64,000 bases of DNA from Haemonchus contortus (GCA_000469685.2 LS997567.1:3338663-3402662); one strand, 5' to 3'; shown: positions 21,832 through 34,680, counted from the stretch's first letter. Program-made: numbers and translations. The notes: generated by a model from the sequence alone, not told the origin.

Positions 21832-22314
21832 AGGCGTCTTCGATTCATCATCAACGATACACAATCATAATAAAGTGGACCTCTAAATGTTGTTCGTGTA
21901 GCAAATGAATGTTTAGAGAAAGCTCATTGATGGTAGAGCCTCTGCCGCGAATTTAAACTCACGAATTTTTTTCAAAACCTAAACCTAAACTCAAATCTTC
22001 CATTTTACCTTATAGTATTAGGCCATAGAGGTCAATAATCAGCTGTAGGGGAAGCTTCCTCGACTCTGCCTCCATATTGGGTGAAGAAAAAATTCCGACA
22101 TGAATATCAGCAAATATTATGGGACCCATTGTTGTCGATCCTCCAAAGCTATGAGACATTGGTACAATTCTGACTGGAAGTCGAATTTCTGGGGTGCTCC
22201 AAGAAAGCTATATGCCAAAAGCAGTCATGCGAATGGGCCTGTTTTCTTTCAACCTGAAGGAACGTCCAATACGACAGAGTTGAATATGACCGCTAGGAAA
22301 AACGCTGTTAAAAT

Positions 22315-22880
22315 CTTAGGGCCACACCACGCTGCACAAGAGGAGAAAGACCAAGATGATAATCTGTACATACGTTGAATAGACGAACGCTCGCATCGGA
22401 ACGATATATCGAAAATCTGATGATGCAAGTCAGGAAGGGTAAGAACGACGCTATTGGAGTGACCGAGACGAGAAGGCATTGACCGCTGCACGACTTTTTC
22501 ATGAATGGAGAAGAACCGTTCCTTCGATAATGCGACTACAGGTAACGCATCTTCTCCCCGATTGCGGCATTCTCCCTTGCGGCATGCGGTAAATAATTGA
22601 AGGACTAACTATCTCACAAATTGCGCGCTCCAATCTTCCATTGCAATCCTGCGATACGCGGCGGAGCGGCGTGCGCGACGCCGTTTTCAGGGAGAAGATT
22701 CCGAACCCTGCGACTACAGAGGCGCATAAGTGTTCTCATCAACACGCACTTGGCCATGAGCATCGATTCGTAAGAAAGCTTGATAACCCGAATCGGATGT
22801 TCGCGATTGAGAGGATGTAGCTCAACCCCAGCTCTAACAATCTTCGTTGTTTAGGCACCAACATCAATGTTGCGAAGAAG
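22315..22880 (+). pseudogene. RTE 5' fragment carrying a 168-bp inverted-repeat insertion
   Basis: Same landmarks as the fragment near 15.0 kb (GACGAACGCTCGCATCGG, TATCGAAAATCTGATGATG, TGACCGAGACGAGAAGG), broken by frameshifts and by the insertion at 22541-22708. It resumes with GAGGCGCATAAGTGTTCTC and fades near AACATCAATGTTGCGAAG. Confidence 0.5.
22541..22708. mobile_element. 168-bp MITE with 10-bp target duplication, unit of copy 4
   Basis: The direct repeat TGCGACTACA flanks it (22531-22540 and 22709-22718). Ends GGTAACGCATCTTCTCCC and the reverse complement of the right end (GGGTTCGGAATCTTCTCCC) form a short imperfect terminal inverted repeat. The inside is GC-rich (GCGATACGCGGCGGAGCG). 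The unit near 15.2 kb has the empty site. The 9-10 bp duplication suggests a Mutator-like family. Confidence 0.65.
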
Positions 22881-22999
22881 AGAACTGAAAAACTAGGAGT
22901 CTATTGAGGCTGTGTTGCTGTAGAAAAGGGGAAATTCTGAAGAGATCGGTAATATCGCCCAATCTGTCCACTGTCTTTCAGCACCAAAATTCACTACTT

Positions 23000-23285
23000 T
23001 TTTAAAATGTTATTGTTGCTAGCATTTGTGATGCCCATTATTTTATTCTTTTGATTCTGTAATACCCAGAGAAGCTTGTTAAAGATATTGCTGTACTGCT
23101 GTAGCTCACCTACATAAAGACATTTCCACACTCATTTGGTTCATAATTTACTTCACTTCTTTTGTGGAGGAAATTACTGTGCAGTTATAAATATATGTAC
23201 GTCAAGCCACTCGGACGATTTAAGTGTGACCAATTAAAAGCAGGAGAAATATGTTAGTCAAACACGCCAAACTGTACAGGGACGG
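23000..23285 (+). pseudogene. 3' tail relic of the membrane-protein gene
   Basis: GCTAGCATTTGTGATGCCCA, TTGATTCTGTAATACCCAGA and TTAAAGATATTGCTGTACTG follow the parent gene's 3' UTR order, closer to it than the copy near 15.5 kb in some positions. No exon left. Confidence 0.5.
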
Positions 23286-23286
23286 A

Positions 23287-25325
23287 TATTTTGTAGAAAT
23301 GCGGAGAAAATCTGGCTCAACAGCACAGGCTTCTCCCAGCAGACATACCATAGATCTTCTTAAGATATCAAGAACAAGAACAGAACGGATGATTCGGTGG
23401 TGGAAGCTTCAAATATTCTAAAGAGGAGAAGACACTGGAGGCTAGACTTCCAGATCCCGAAGGGCCGATCCAGCAGACCTGGAGCAACGCTGTAAAGATC
23501 ATTCTACGATGTGCAAAGGAAACGCAGTGGGAAATTCGAGGTGGCTTCCGAGGAGACAAAGAAGCATGGTTCTGGAACGATAAAGTCCAGCGAGTTGTGA
23601 GGCAGAAGAAATCGGCCTACAAACGCTTGCAAAGGACACGAGCCGCAAAGGACCTGGCTGCCCACAGAACTTCCAAGAGGCTCTTCAAGGCTGCTGTAGC
23701 GATGGCAAAGAATACGGAAATGGACGCCTAGTATGAGAAATTTTACAGTTGAGAAGGAGAGAAGTTCGGATCGAGAAGGGCAGGTGTGTGGAAGGAATAC
23801 TTCGGCAGGCTCTTTAATGATGATTTTGGCCGGGAGTACAGCTCCTAACAAGAGCCAACGGCTGGCCCCAACAAACTCTGGACAGAGGATGAAGTGCGCA
23901 GAGCAATAGGAATGATGAAGGTTGAGAAGGCAACTGATTCGGATCGAGGCATGGAAAGCGCTCGGAGACCACGGGATAGAGTGGCTCACTCGGTTTCTGA
24001 ACCGTGTGACCAGCAAAGAAAAAGTTCCAGATGCTTGGAAGAGCAGTACCATCGTTACCATATTCAAGCAGAAGGGGGACGCGATGGGGCGTTCCGTCTA
24101 CCAGGGGATCAGGTTGACTGCTCACACGATGAAACTGTACGAGCGGCTGGTTGACTTAAGATTGGGAGAATTGGTCCTAATCGCATAGGAGTAGTTCGGC
24201 TTCTAAACCTGAAAGCCATCTTTATAGCTGGGCAAGTTATGGAGAAATGTCGAGAAAGGCGCATACCCAGCTACCTAGCCTTCCTCGATATGGAGAGGGC
24301 GTTCGACCGTCTCCCGCGACAGGTCTTCTGGAGAGCGCTCCGAAAACGAAACGTTTCAAGACACGTGATCTCTCTGGTCAGTGACATGGTTCCACGACAA
24401 CAATACGCAGTGCGCGCGGCCAAACCGGAGCAATAGATGTCATTGTTGGGATAAACCAGGGATCAGCTCTGAGCCCGTTCCTCTTCCTGCTCATGATGGA
24501 CGTCATCACAGAAGAACCCATGGATGAACCACTGAAGATCATCCTCTACGCTGATCAAATCGCTCTGAAAACGGTGAGCGAGGACGAACTTCAGGACAAG
24601 CACCAGAAATGGCAGAAAGCACTGGCGGAAAATGGACTCTGGCTCAATGTGAAGAAAACCAAGTTCCTCAGCTCCAAGGAGGGCACAGAGTCAATCGTCG
24701 ACGGTCATGGGGAAGCAATCGAAAAGGTCCAAGACTTCCGATATCTGGGGAGGGATCTAGCTGCTGTAGTAGTGGACTACGCCGTAAAGTCCCGAATAAA
24801 CGCGGCATAGATGAAGTTGAGGGAGTCCACTGGAACCCTCTGCGACCGTCGGTGCTTCACGACTCTCAAAGGAAAGTTGTATCGCACAGTGGTAAAGCCC
24901 ACGATGCTCTACGGCAGCGAGTGTTGGTCCGTAAGTAACACACATGGAAGACAGCTCCACTCCGCTGAAATGAGAATGCTCAGATGGGCCTGCGGCGGGA
25001 CGCATTTAGATCGGATCAGAAATGATGTCGTCAGAACGGCTATGCAAACAGCCGTAGGTCAACTGAAGATGAGAGAGCAGCGCCTGCGATGGTTCGGACA
25101 TGTTTTAAGAAGACCACAGAGCCAACCGATAAGGGAGGTAGTGGAGTTCGAGGCTCGAGGTAAGCGGTCGCGAGGAGCCCCAAAGAACATGTGGCGGGAC
25201 GTGATCAAGAAGGATCTCGCCGAAGCTAACGTAGCGGGAGAATATGCCGCAGATAGAATGAAATGAAGGCGGTTGACAAGAACAGCTGACCCTGCAAGGT
25301 GCAGGATTAACGCTAGGGAGAAGAA
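23287..25325 (+). pseudogene. RTE-type retrotransposon 3' part, unit of copy 4/5
   Basis: Covers the linker (23300-23760), RT palm (YLAFLDMERAFDRLPRQVF near 24270-24330), a YADQ box in the frame 24493-24810 (IILYADQIALKT, where RTE enzymes normally have YADD), and the C-terminal domain 24811-25266 (MLYGSECWSVSN, MREQRLRWFGHVLRR, RGAPKNMWRDVIKKDL). It ends with GACCCTGCAAGGTGCAGGAT and an A/G tail near 25320. The C-terminal 151-codon frame is open; earlier parts are broken. Uninterrupted at GCTGTAAAGATCATTC (23490), the site where the recombinase element sits in the preceding RTE copy. Confidence 0.7.
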
Positions 25326-25830
25326 GAAAAAGAATGTTCTCCCCTTTTGATGTTGCTTATGACGTACTGGGATCTTTACCCATGGCTAACGACCTAACCT
25401 GGGATCCGACACGACTAAATGTGGGATCTCGCGAAAGAGGGTCAATAAACCTTAAATTCTCGTGACGACTGAAGGAGCCAATTCTAGGACAGGAGGTAAG
25501 ATGTCGAAGAACGGAAAAGCCTATTACTGTATTCTTTCAAACGGAGCAGTAAGCGTTGGGAAACGACGGCCCTAGGAAAGTTTTCCTAACATTTTCCAAA
25601 CGCGTAATAGTCACATGGAATCAATCACAGCAACGTTGCAACCATCTTCATCAGACGCTCACTCCAACACCCTTCTCTCAAAAGACCCACCATCATCAAG
25701 TCTCCATTACTATGAATCAGCACCTATAAAATGATGTCATTTAGCTATTCAATCTCGCATTTGGAAACTTATGTTTAAAATTAAGGTCCAAAATTAAGAA
25801 ATTCTTTCCAGTTATATGAGAGGTAGCGTG

Positions 25831-25839
25831 TATAAAAGG
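25831..25839 (+). promoter_or_regulatory. TATA box of array copy 5
   Basis: TATAAAAGG. The distance to the ATG is 1829 bp; removing the 890-bp mariner restores 939 bp, the spacing of the other copies. Confidence 0.5.
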
Positions 25840-25961
25840 CCCTAGCGAACTGTTCCAGGTGTCGTCACACTTCTTCACCCGTCGAAGTTTACCCTTCACC
25901 ACCCTATTCCATCAATGAACCCTGACCGCATATGCACCACTATGCCTTCACCTTATTTCTA

Positions 25962-26851
25962 TTGGGTTGTAACATAAGTTCGTAGAGTTTTTTCACAGAT
26001 TTATTTTACCAAAAAACAATAATTATAATAATAAATTAATCAATGATGTATCTTCCTGTTACTGTTTGCGACCTCCTCCAATCTCTCGACCAATTTGTTG
26101 ATGCCGTTTCGCCAAAAATCGGACGGTCTGGTGTCGAAGAAGTTGTTGAGCCAGTTTTCAAGAACCTCTTCGCCATCGAAGGTAACACTCCTCATTTGAT
26201 ATGACAGAGAGCGGAAAGGTGGTAGTCGGTTGGTGCAAGACCCGGAGAGTACGGTGGATGCTGAAGAACCTTTCATTCAAGCTTTTGGAGTGCTGTTTTG
26301 ACGACTTGGGCATTATGGCGCCTGGCGTTGTCGTAGAGCAAGATGACTTGACCTTGTCTATCGGGTCTTTTCAGCCGAATAGCCACACTAACACGGTTTA
26401 GCTGGGCAATGTAGACCTCCTTGTTGACAGTAGCATTTCGTTCGAGCATTTCCCAGTGCACCGTTCCTTTCCAGTCTCACCAAACGCAAATCATGACCTA
26501 TTTTGAGTGAAGATCTTGCTTGACTCTCGGCTTCGGTGCCTCTCCTAGGGCCACCCAGAGACACACCTAGGACACCTTCCTCGTACACAATGCATATGTC
26601 CCGAGCGGCTTCGGCTGCTTATTGACCTCGATGAAAAGCAGATGTCGAAAATGCTGATTTCCTCCTCCTGGACATTCCAAGTCTGAGCCAGAAAAAAGAC
26701 GTACAACTAAACTATCCAAAAAACGAATAAAACTATTTTATAGAGGAGAAAGAGCTCTTTCGAATGAATATATACACTTCGCCAAAAAACAAAGCGAATC
26801 GTTGTGAAATGACCCTAACACAAAACTCTACGAACTTATGTTACAACCCAA
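25962..26851 (-). mobile_element. mariner-type transposon, internally deleted, in the leader of copy 5
   Basis: Terminal inverted repeats start TTGGGTTGTAACATAAGTT at both ends and TA flanks both sides. The other units read TCTCTACTTCAACTCAACA here, so the insertion used the TA of that sequence. At 890 bp it is shorter than a typical mariner of about 1.3 kb. It splits the promoter region of copy 5 from its gene by adding DNA between TATA box and ATG. Confidence 0.85.
26040..26600 (-). pseudogene. mariner transposase relic
   Basis: Minus-strand frames 26273-26461 (MHWEMLERNATVNKEVY, then ILLYDNARRHNAQVV, which holds the second catalytic Asp) and 26040-26276 (C-terminal part with NWLNNFFDTRPSDFWRNGI) are offset by frameshift. 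The D34D triad's last block (YSPGLAPTDY-like) lies in between in a third frame. The N-terminal helix-turn-helix half is missing, so this copy cannot encode transposase. Confidence 0.75.
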
Positions 26852-27659
26852 TACATCGACTCAACACAGTAGTTCGTACCTTAGCTTACATCTTACTCCC
26901 TCGATGCTCCATCTTGTAGGGAATAGGGTAATCTAGTAGTTGGTACATAGGTAGTTCTTGTTAACTGTTGTTATTTCGCCGCAGTATGCGATGCGAAACT
27001 CTAGTGCAAGGAATAAAAGCACGGTTCCGGGGAAGCACAAGTACGGATTCGATTCCGTATGGCCGAATAGTTTGCCCGAAAATTCCAATCCACGTGAGAA
27101 TTTCGTATAGCTATGTAATTATCAAGCCGTCACTGTAGAGGAACCCGAACAGGTAGGTTGTCGTACCGCACATGTGCGCTGATATGATGGCAAACTTTCC
27201 GGTCTCCTTTCAAGAACCCCTTCGTCTCTCCCAACCAAAATCCCGGTGTAATTGGTTTCGCTCGGGCCACTTTCTACCTAAATTTATTTTGATGTATATT
27301 CAGACCAGGAAATAGACAAAAAGTAGTTTAATCCACAAGTCTCTACTATTCGGCTTAGTCTGCTCGAAAGCCTTTCGATTTTTTCCGTCCCAATCACTAC
27401 AATTAATAGTAGTCATTCGTCGCCCTTATCCCGTCCGATGAGCGTCGGACTTTCTTTTTTATGAAAGCTCTGCCTTTCCTCTGAAGCGATTTTTGAACAG
27501 AAATGTACTCTTCAGTATTTTTTGAATGTGCTACTGCGACTGATGCACTAATCCCTACCAATGAATCGAAGAATGTGTTCTCTTTTTTTCCTCAAAAGTT
27601 CAAATGACATCGTTCCTCAAGAGACCTCTAAATGGCTTATTTTCAGAAACTTCCACAGG

Positions 27660-28876
27660 ATGAGATCTACTTTCCTGCTTTCGATCCTACTCATCTGTGC
27701 CCTCTTCTCGTACTCATCTGCGAGTACGCTGTGCGTCAAGCTGATAAAAAAAGCAGCTTACGCGCCTGGGGTAAATTTTACACTTCACAGTTGAATTAGA
27801 AATACCTAGATCAAATAGATTACGAGGGTGCTAGCATTTGCTATCAAATTTGGCTGTGAACTTTTATTGGTGGCTGGTCAATCCAGGTTAGCGAGGTACA
27901 CACGCAACTGACCGATCTGGGAGCCTAGGTTTGTACATGGCTCACCCTGATATGGTGCATTGTGAGCGATAGACGTACGCCATCAAAGACGATGTTAAGA
28001 CAATCATTCATCTATGTTTGCCTTACACATAAAAAAGTATGAGGCAATAAAGGAGTGTATAAGGTAATAAAACTATGTAGGAGGCGATAAGCTCCTCTCA
28101 CCGGGAAAAATCGTCCTAATGCTGTGTGGCGTGTTTGAGTGGAGATTCGAACTTTCCCTGATTTTGGTAGCAGGAAGTTGAAAGTTGGAAGAGCAGAAAT
28201 TTTGTTATCAAGGCTGATCGAAATTTGATAGATAATTTCTTCACAGGGAAAATCGAGAACAAGAAACAAGCCAAGATATTTGGTATATTTGTTGAAATTC
28301 AAATCATTAGTGAGTGGTGATGCCTCTAAAACGCCGTCAAAACTCGTCCGCCATCAGGCGGAGCATACGGCTGTCACAATCTTCCGGCCCCTTTAACACC
28401 TTATCTGGTCCATTTGTAGAACACTAGTTCAGTATCTCACTAAATGCATGGGGTGCCCACTTCTTGAGAGCTCACCATCGTAGGTATTGTTGAGGGACAG
28501 ATTAGATGCTACACTTGAAAAACTCACAAAATATTGCATTTTAGAAATACAGCATTCAAGGGAAGAGAAAATTTGCCACTGCCCAGTGATTTGTCGTGTG
28601 AAACCTCGGGCGGATATGATTTTCTCGATGGACAAAATGGTTTTTCAGGTAGTATGTTCCTTCTTTGCTCCTGGATTTATGAAACCCGTCTGCTCGAATA
28701 TGTCGAGGATACAGAGAGAAATAGCGGTGGGCACTTTAATGATGTTACATTTTGTCAACTACATAGAGTACTTAATAATAATAAGATGACTACTGAATGA
28801 GTCAAACTCAAGCATGGTTTTTCAGAAGGGCACCGCCTACGATGAAATTTGCAAAATAATCGGTTTCGACGACTGA
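27660..28876 (+). CDS. array copy 5: secreted four-cysteine saposin-like protein
   Basis: Exon 1 27660-27770 (MRSTFLLSILLICALFSYS then STLCVKLIKKAAYAPG; donor GGG|GTAAAT), core exon 28649-28726 (C-x11-C, here CSFFAPGFMKPVC), last exon 28826-28876 ending EICKIIGFDD. An in-frame ATG lies 33 codons upstream at 27561, but it sits before the TTTTCAG acceptor at 27640-27646 that recurs in all middle copies, so 27660 is preferred. The 63-nt middle exon candidate has lost its donor here (AAG|ATATTT instead of AAG|GTATTT). The other candidate (28433-28483) ends in TAG. Either the middle exon is skipped or the copy is disabled. Its promoter region carries the mariner insertion. Confidence 0.5.
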
Positions 28877-29359
28877 CGGCGAATTTGATTCATCATCAAC
28901 GATACACAATGATAATAAAGTGGACTTCTAAATCTTGTTCTTGTAGCAGCAAATCAATGTAGAGAGAAAGCTCATTGATGATAAAGCCTCTGTCGCGAAT
29001 TGAAATTCTTGAATCCCGAACTGAAAAAAATGTTTTTGAACCCAAACCTGAAACTAAATCCTCTACTGTAACTTGTGGTATTGAGCGCGTCTACCTTTAT
29101 ATTGGATGAAAAAAAATTTCGACGTGAATATCAACAAATATTATGGGGGGACCCATTGTTGTCGATCCTTGGGAGCTATTAGACATTACTAAAATTCTGA
29201 CTGGAAGTCGAATTTCTGGGGTGCTCCAAGAAAGCTATATGCCAAAAGCAGTCATGCGAATGGACCTGATTCCTTTCAACCTGAAGGAACGTCCAATACG
29301 ACAGAGTTGAATATGACCGCCGGGAAAACGCTGCTAAAACCTTAGGGCCACACCAGGCT

Positions 29360-29890
29360 GCCTAAGAGGAGAAGGACCGAGGTGACCAACTGCACATGTT
29401 GTTGAACTGTTCAACGGAAGAACGCTCGCATCGGAACGATGTATCGGAAATCTGATGATGCAAGTCACGAAGATCAGTAAGACGTCATCGGACTGGCCGA
29501 GACAAGAAGGCATTGACCGCTGTCCGACTTCTTCAAGACTGAAGAAGAATTGTTCCTTGAAACATGCGACAGCACATGTGTCGGCGGTGTAGGTGTCCTC
29601 GCTAGTACGCCCTAGCTTCACAACCCGAGTCGAACGGTCCCATTAAGAGGATGTGGTTCAACCCCAGCTCTGACAATCTTCGTTGTTTACGCACCAACAT
29701 CGAGCTAGGACGAAGAAGAGCTCGAAGCGTCTGATATGCACCTGGGAAGGCTCTTCAGAGAGGAACAACCTTTTCCAAAGTCGTATCGATGATTACAACG
29801 CCAAGATTGGCTTCAGAAGAACGGCTGTAGAGCTCTACGCGAAGTTTCACGGAATAGGATGAATGGAACCTTCTTCGCTGCATAGTAGGC
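29360..29890 (+). pseudogene. RTE endonuclease fragment, longest readable copy
   Basis: Readable pieces: CGCTCGCATCGGAACGATG, then a TETR-like ETRR region, FFKTEEELFLETCDS, VGGVGVLAST, CGSTPALTIFVVYAPTSS and EASDMHLGRLFRE. These follow the order of an APE-type endonuclease domain in RTE elements. Stops occur between them. It ends near TTCTTCGCTGCATAGTAGG and joins the membrane-gene relic directly. Confidence 0.55.
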
Positions 29891-29904
29891 CTAATGAAAG
29901 CTAG

Positions 29905-30190
29905 TATTGGGAATTTTCGATAAAGATGTTACTGTATTATTGTGGTTCATTCAAATGAAGACCTCCCCTTACTAATTTGTTTCACAACATACTTCACTTA
30001 ACTTCACTACCTTGCATAAGAAATTACTGAGCAGTTTCAATTATACGTCCTGCCACATGGTTTTATAAATTATGATCTATTGAAAAAAGGAAAAATATGT
30101 AAGGCGCATAATTCAAAATATGAAAAGCCCTTCAACAACGGCCACACGGTAGAAAACCAAGTTTCCAGTTGCAGTTGCGGAGATTAGGTG
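29905..30190 (+). pseudogene. 3' tail relic of the membrane-protein gene (with intact Helitron target)
   Basis: TTCGATAAAGATGTTACTGTA, TTGTGGTTCATTCAA, ATTATACGTCCTGCC and the downstream AACAACGGCCACACGG match 3277-3500 of the parent flank, the best preserved tail in the array. The stretch TATAAATTATGATCTATTG (30064-30082) is the empty site of the Helitron found in the next unit. Confidence 0.6.
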
Positions 30191-30224
30191 ATACTTTCGT
30201 TAAGAATGAATATTGAATTGACCG

Positions 30225-30840
30225 GTCCCCATCGAAAAGATCTAGGACTTCCGCTACCTGGGGAGTGATCTAGCCGCTGATGGTAGCGTGGACCAGGCCG
30301 TAACATCCCAAAAAAATGCGGCATGGATGAAGTGGAGGGAGTCCACCGGTATCCTCTGCGACCGTTAGTTCTCCATGAACCTCAAAGGAGAGGTGTATCG
30401 GACAGTGGTAAGGCTTACGATGCTCTACGGCAGCGAATGTTGGCCCGTGAGTAAAGCCCATGAAGGACAGCTCCACTCCGCTGAAATGAGAATGGACAGA
30501 TGGGCCTGGGCTGGACGCGGCTGGATCAGGTCAGAAATGAAGACGTCAGGACGGCTTTGCAAACAGCCCCAGTTCAACTGAAGATGAGAGAGCAGCGCCT
30601 GCGATGGTTCGGGCACGTACTAAGAGTAGCGCAGAGCCATCCGAAAGGGGAAGCAATGGAGGTCGAGGCTCAAGGTAAGCGACTGGAGCCCTAAAGAAGA
30701 GATGGCGGGACGTGATCAAGAAGGAACTCGTCGAAGCGAAGGTGACAGCAAAAGATGCCGTAGATACAATAAAATGGAGAGGGCTGACAAGAACAGCGGA
30801 CCCTGCGGTTTTAACGCTACGGAGAGAAAGAACAAGAAGA
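30225..30840 (+). pseudogene. RTE 3' fragment, short (C-terminal domain)
   Basis: Starts with CATCGAAAAGATCTAGGACT and covers the C-terminal domain: MLYGSECWPVSKAHEGQLHSAEMRM, then TAPVQLKMREQRLRWFGHVLR. It ends with GCGGTTTTAACGCTACGGAG and an A/G tail. Shares its left break with the fragment near 36655, so both derive from one event. Confidence 0.6.
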
Positions 30841-31614
30841 ACGAATTGACCGGTCTCCCAGAATGATGGTTCCATTGATGAAAAATCTTGCCGGACGATT
30901 TCAATGCAATGCAGCTTTTCAAATCGGGTACTCCAAAATAGACATATAACGCTGTGTTAGGATATTTTGGTTGATTGTTTACTTGTTTATTTCATAGCCT
31001 AACTTGTTTCACGGCAGTAAAATCCATAATAAAAAATGTTCAGAGAGCGGATATAAAAGGCCCACGTAAAAGGTTTAGGTCATGGGAAGTTCGCCCAGGA
31101 GATGCAAAACCTCGTTTCTATCAGAATCTGGAGGTGAAGAGAATCTCCACGCAGTAGATCGAAGAGGTCCCCGATAAAGTTCCTCCCTTCCATTGCCACA
31201 TATGTAGAACGTACTGGGATTTGTAGCCATCTTCACCCGTGGCCCTAAACTGAGATCTGACACGAATAAATGAGGGATCTTGGGGTAGGGGAAAAGTCAG
31301 TTGCTGTATTGTGTCAAAGCACTGAGCACTGGGGAACGTGACACTGACATTTTCCGAAGGTGAAAGAGTCACATGGAATCGACTACAGCAACGTTGCCTC
31401 ACAAAATTAGACTGACGGCAAGAAATTTTCATCATACGCCTACTCCAACTCCTTTCTGTCAAGAAACCCACCTTCATCAAGTCATTCTCGTTACTATGAA
31501 TCAGCATCTATCAAATGATGTCATTTAGCTTTCCAATCTCGCATTTGGAAACTTATGTTTTAAATTTAGGCCCATTATTAAGAAATTCTTTCTGGGTATA
31601 TGAGAGGTTGGAAG

Positions 31615-31623
31615 TATAAAAGG
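31615..31623 (+). promoter_or_regulatory. TATA box of array copy 6
   Basis: TATAAAAGG, 941 bp before the ATG. A second TATAAAAGG at 31042-31050 further upstream parallels the one before copy 1 in context (GATATAAAAGGCCCACG). Confidence 0.5.
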
Positions 31624-32555
31624 CCCTAGCAAACTGTTCGCGGCGTCATCACAAAATTGGGTAGACTTCTGTACTCCTCAAAGTCAACCACCCTACTCCA
31701 GTTATAAACCCTAACCGCAATGCATCACTACGCATGCCTTCGCTTTCTCTCTACTTCAACTCAACATAGTAACTCGTACCTTACCTCACATCCTACTCTC
31801 TCGATGCCCCATGTTATGGGGATAGGGTAACCTAGTAGTTGTTACATAGGTAATTCTTAATAACTGCTGTAATTTCGCCTGTATGCTATGAGAAATTCTA
31901 GTACAAATAATAAAGATCTCGGTTCCCGGGAAGCACAAAGACGGGTTTGGGTCCCACCCGAGGTCGAAGTTTTGCCCACAAATCCCAATCCGTGTGGGAC
32001 TTTTGTATCGCTTTGTAATTATCGAGCCGCCGCTTCAGAGGACGCGAACAGGTAAGTTGCCATACTGCACAAATGTGCTGATGTGATGGCAAACTTTCCG
32101 GTCTCCTTACCAGATCCCCTTCGCCTCTTCCAGCCAAAAATCCCCGTATAATGGTTTCGCTCGAGCCACTTTCGATCCAATTGATTTTGAAGTATTCAAA
32201 CCGGGGAATAGACAAAAAGTAGTTAACTCCACGATTCTCTGATATTCAGCTTAATCTACTCGGGATCCTTTCGATTTTTCCCACCCCAATCTCGACAATA
32301 TACAGTAAATATTAACTCACACTTATCCCGTCCTGTGAGCGTCCGATTTTCTTTCTCATGAAAGCTCTTCTTTTTTCTCGACCGATTTTTAAACAGAAAT
32401 GTATTCTCCAGTATTTTTGGAATGAGCTAATGTGACGATGCATTAATCTCTACCAATGAATCGAATAAATGTGTTCTCCTTTCTTCCTCAAAAGTTCAAA
32501 TGACGTCGTTCCTTAAAAGACCTCTAAATGGCTTATTTTCAGAAACTTCCAGAAG

Positions 32556-33734
32556 ATGAGATCTACTTTCCTGCTTTCGTTTCTGCTCATCTGTGCCCTT
32601 TTTTCGTTCTCATCTGCAAGTACGCTGTGCGTCAAGCTGATAGGAAAAGCAGCTTACGCGCCTGGGGTGAATTTTACACTTCACAGTTGAATTAGAAATA
32701 CCGAGATCAAATAGATCACGAGGGTGCGAGCATTTGTTATTGAATTTAGCTGTGAAACTTTACTGACGCCTGGTCAACCCAGGTTAGGAAGATGCACTTG
32801 CAACAGACGAAATTGGGAGTCAAGATTTATACATGGCTCACTCTGATGTAGTGCATTGTGAGCGATAGAAAAATGATGTTAACATAAAGAAGTGTGAGGC
32901 AATAAAGGAGAGTATAAGGCGATAAAACTATATGCGAAGCCCCTCCCACCGGGATCAATCGCCCTAATGTTGTGTGGTGTGATGTGGTGAGTGGAAATTC
33001 CAAATTTTCCTAATTTTGGCAGCGAAAAGTTGAAATTCTGAAGAGATGGAAACGGTGAAACGGTAGTCTCGACTTTGTTATCAAGACTGCTCGGAATTTG
33101 ATAGGTACCTTCTACACCGGGATACTCGAGAACAAGAAACAATCCAAGATATGTGATATATTTGTTGAAATTCAAAGCATTTGTGAGTGGCGCAGCCTCT
33201 ACAACGCCGTCAAAACTCGTCGCCATCTGGCGAGGCATACGGCTATACAATCTTTGGGCCCCTATAGCAGCCTCTCTATGCCATTTGTAGAATACTGCTT
33301 CAGCATCTCACTAAATGCATGGGGTGCCCACTTGTTGAGAGCTCACCATCGTAGGTATTGTTGAGGGACAGATTAGATACTACACTTGAAAAATGCACAA
33401 AATATTGTATTCTAGAAATACAGCATTTAGTGAAGAGAAAATTCGCCACTGCCTGGTGATCTACTGCGGCAAAGTCAGGGCGGATATGATTCTTTCGATA
33501 GTCAGAATGGTTTTTCAGGTAGTATGTTCCTTCTTTGCTCCTGGATTTATGAAACCTATCTGCTCGAATATGTCGAGGATTCAGAAGGAAATAGAGGTGG
33601 GCACTTTAATGATGTTGCATTTTGTCAACTACATAGAGTACCTAATAATATTAAGATTACTACTGAATGGCTTGGTTTTGCAGAAGGGCACCGCCTACGA
33701 AGAAATTTGCAAAATAATCGGTTTCGACGACTGA
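32556..33734 (+). CDS. array copy 6: secreted four-cysteine saposin-like protein
   Basis: Exon 1 32556-32666 (MRSTFLLSFLLICALFSFS then STLCVKLIGKAAYAPG; donor GGG|GTGAAT), core exon 33519-33596 (CSFFAPGFMKPIC), last exon 33684-33734 (GTTTTGCAG|, KGTAYEEICKIIGFDD). The frame is open unspliced from 33393 through the core exon and its intron to the stop, as in copies 3 and 7. The 63-nt middle exon candidate lacks a GT donor (AAG|ATATGT). The copy-1 homologue (33304-33354) ends TAG. Copies 6 and 7 form a close pair. Confidence 0.5.
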
Positions 33735-34149
33735 CGGCGAATTTGATTCATCATCAACGATACACAATGATAATAAAGTAGATTTCTCATAATAAAGCAG
33801 ATTTCTAAGTGTTGTTCCTGAAGCAAATCAATGTAGAGAGAAAGCTCATCGATGATAAAGCCTCTGTCGCAAATTGAAGTTCTTAAATCCCAAACTGAAA
33901 AAAATGTTTTTAAACCCAATCTTGAACCTGAGGCCTCTACTGTAGCTTGTGGTATTGGGTGAGTCTACCTTTATATTGAGTTAAGAAAAAATCCCGACGT
34001 GAATATCAGCAAATATTATGGGACCCATTGTTTTCGATCCTTCAAAGCTATTAGACATTGGCAAAATTCTGACTGGAAGTCGAATTTCTGGGGTGCCGTC
34101 CAATACGACAGAGTTGAATATGACCGCTAGGAAAAACGCTGTTAAAATC

Positions 34150-34680
34150 TTAGGGCCACAAGAGGCTGTGCAAGAGGAGAAAGACCAAGATGGTAATCTG
34201 TACATACGTTCAACGGACGAACGCTCGCATCGGAACGATGTATCGAAAATCTGAAGATGCAATTCAGGAAGAGTAAGAACGACGTCATTGGATTGACCGA
34301 GACGCGAAGGCATTGACCGCTGCACGACTTTTTCATGAATGGAGAAGAACCATTCCTTGGAAAATGCGACATCACAGGTGTTGGCAGTGTAGGTGTCTCA
34401 CCAGTACGCCCTAGCTTCACAACCCGAATCGAACGTTTGTCATTAAGAAGATGTGGCTCAACCCCAGCTCTAACGAACTTCGCTGTTTACGAACCAACAT
34501 CGAGCTACGACGAAGAAGAGCTGGAAGCGTCTGATATGCACCTGGGAAGGCTCTTCAGAGCAAAGTCGTATCGATGATTACAACGCCAAGATTGGCTTCA
34601 GAAGAACGGCTGTAGAGCTCTACGCGAAGTCTCACGGAATAGGATGAAATGGAACCTTCTTCGCTGCATAGTAGGCCTAA
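34150..34680 (+). pseudogene. RTE endonuclease fragment
   Basis: Same content and right-hand break as 29360-29890 (ACGCTCGCATCGGAACG, YEPTSSYDEEELEASDMHLG), with a deletion near 34097 where the unit landmark runs straight into GTCCAATACGACAGAGTTG, missing about 70 bp present in other units. Confidence 0.5.

Noticed and set aside
23504..24067. 187-codon minus-strand frame
   Set aside because: It is the antisense of the RTE linker and RT region and has no independent support.
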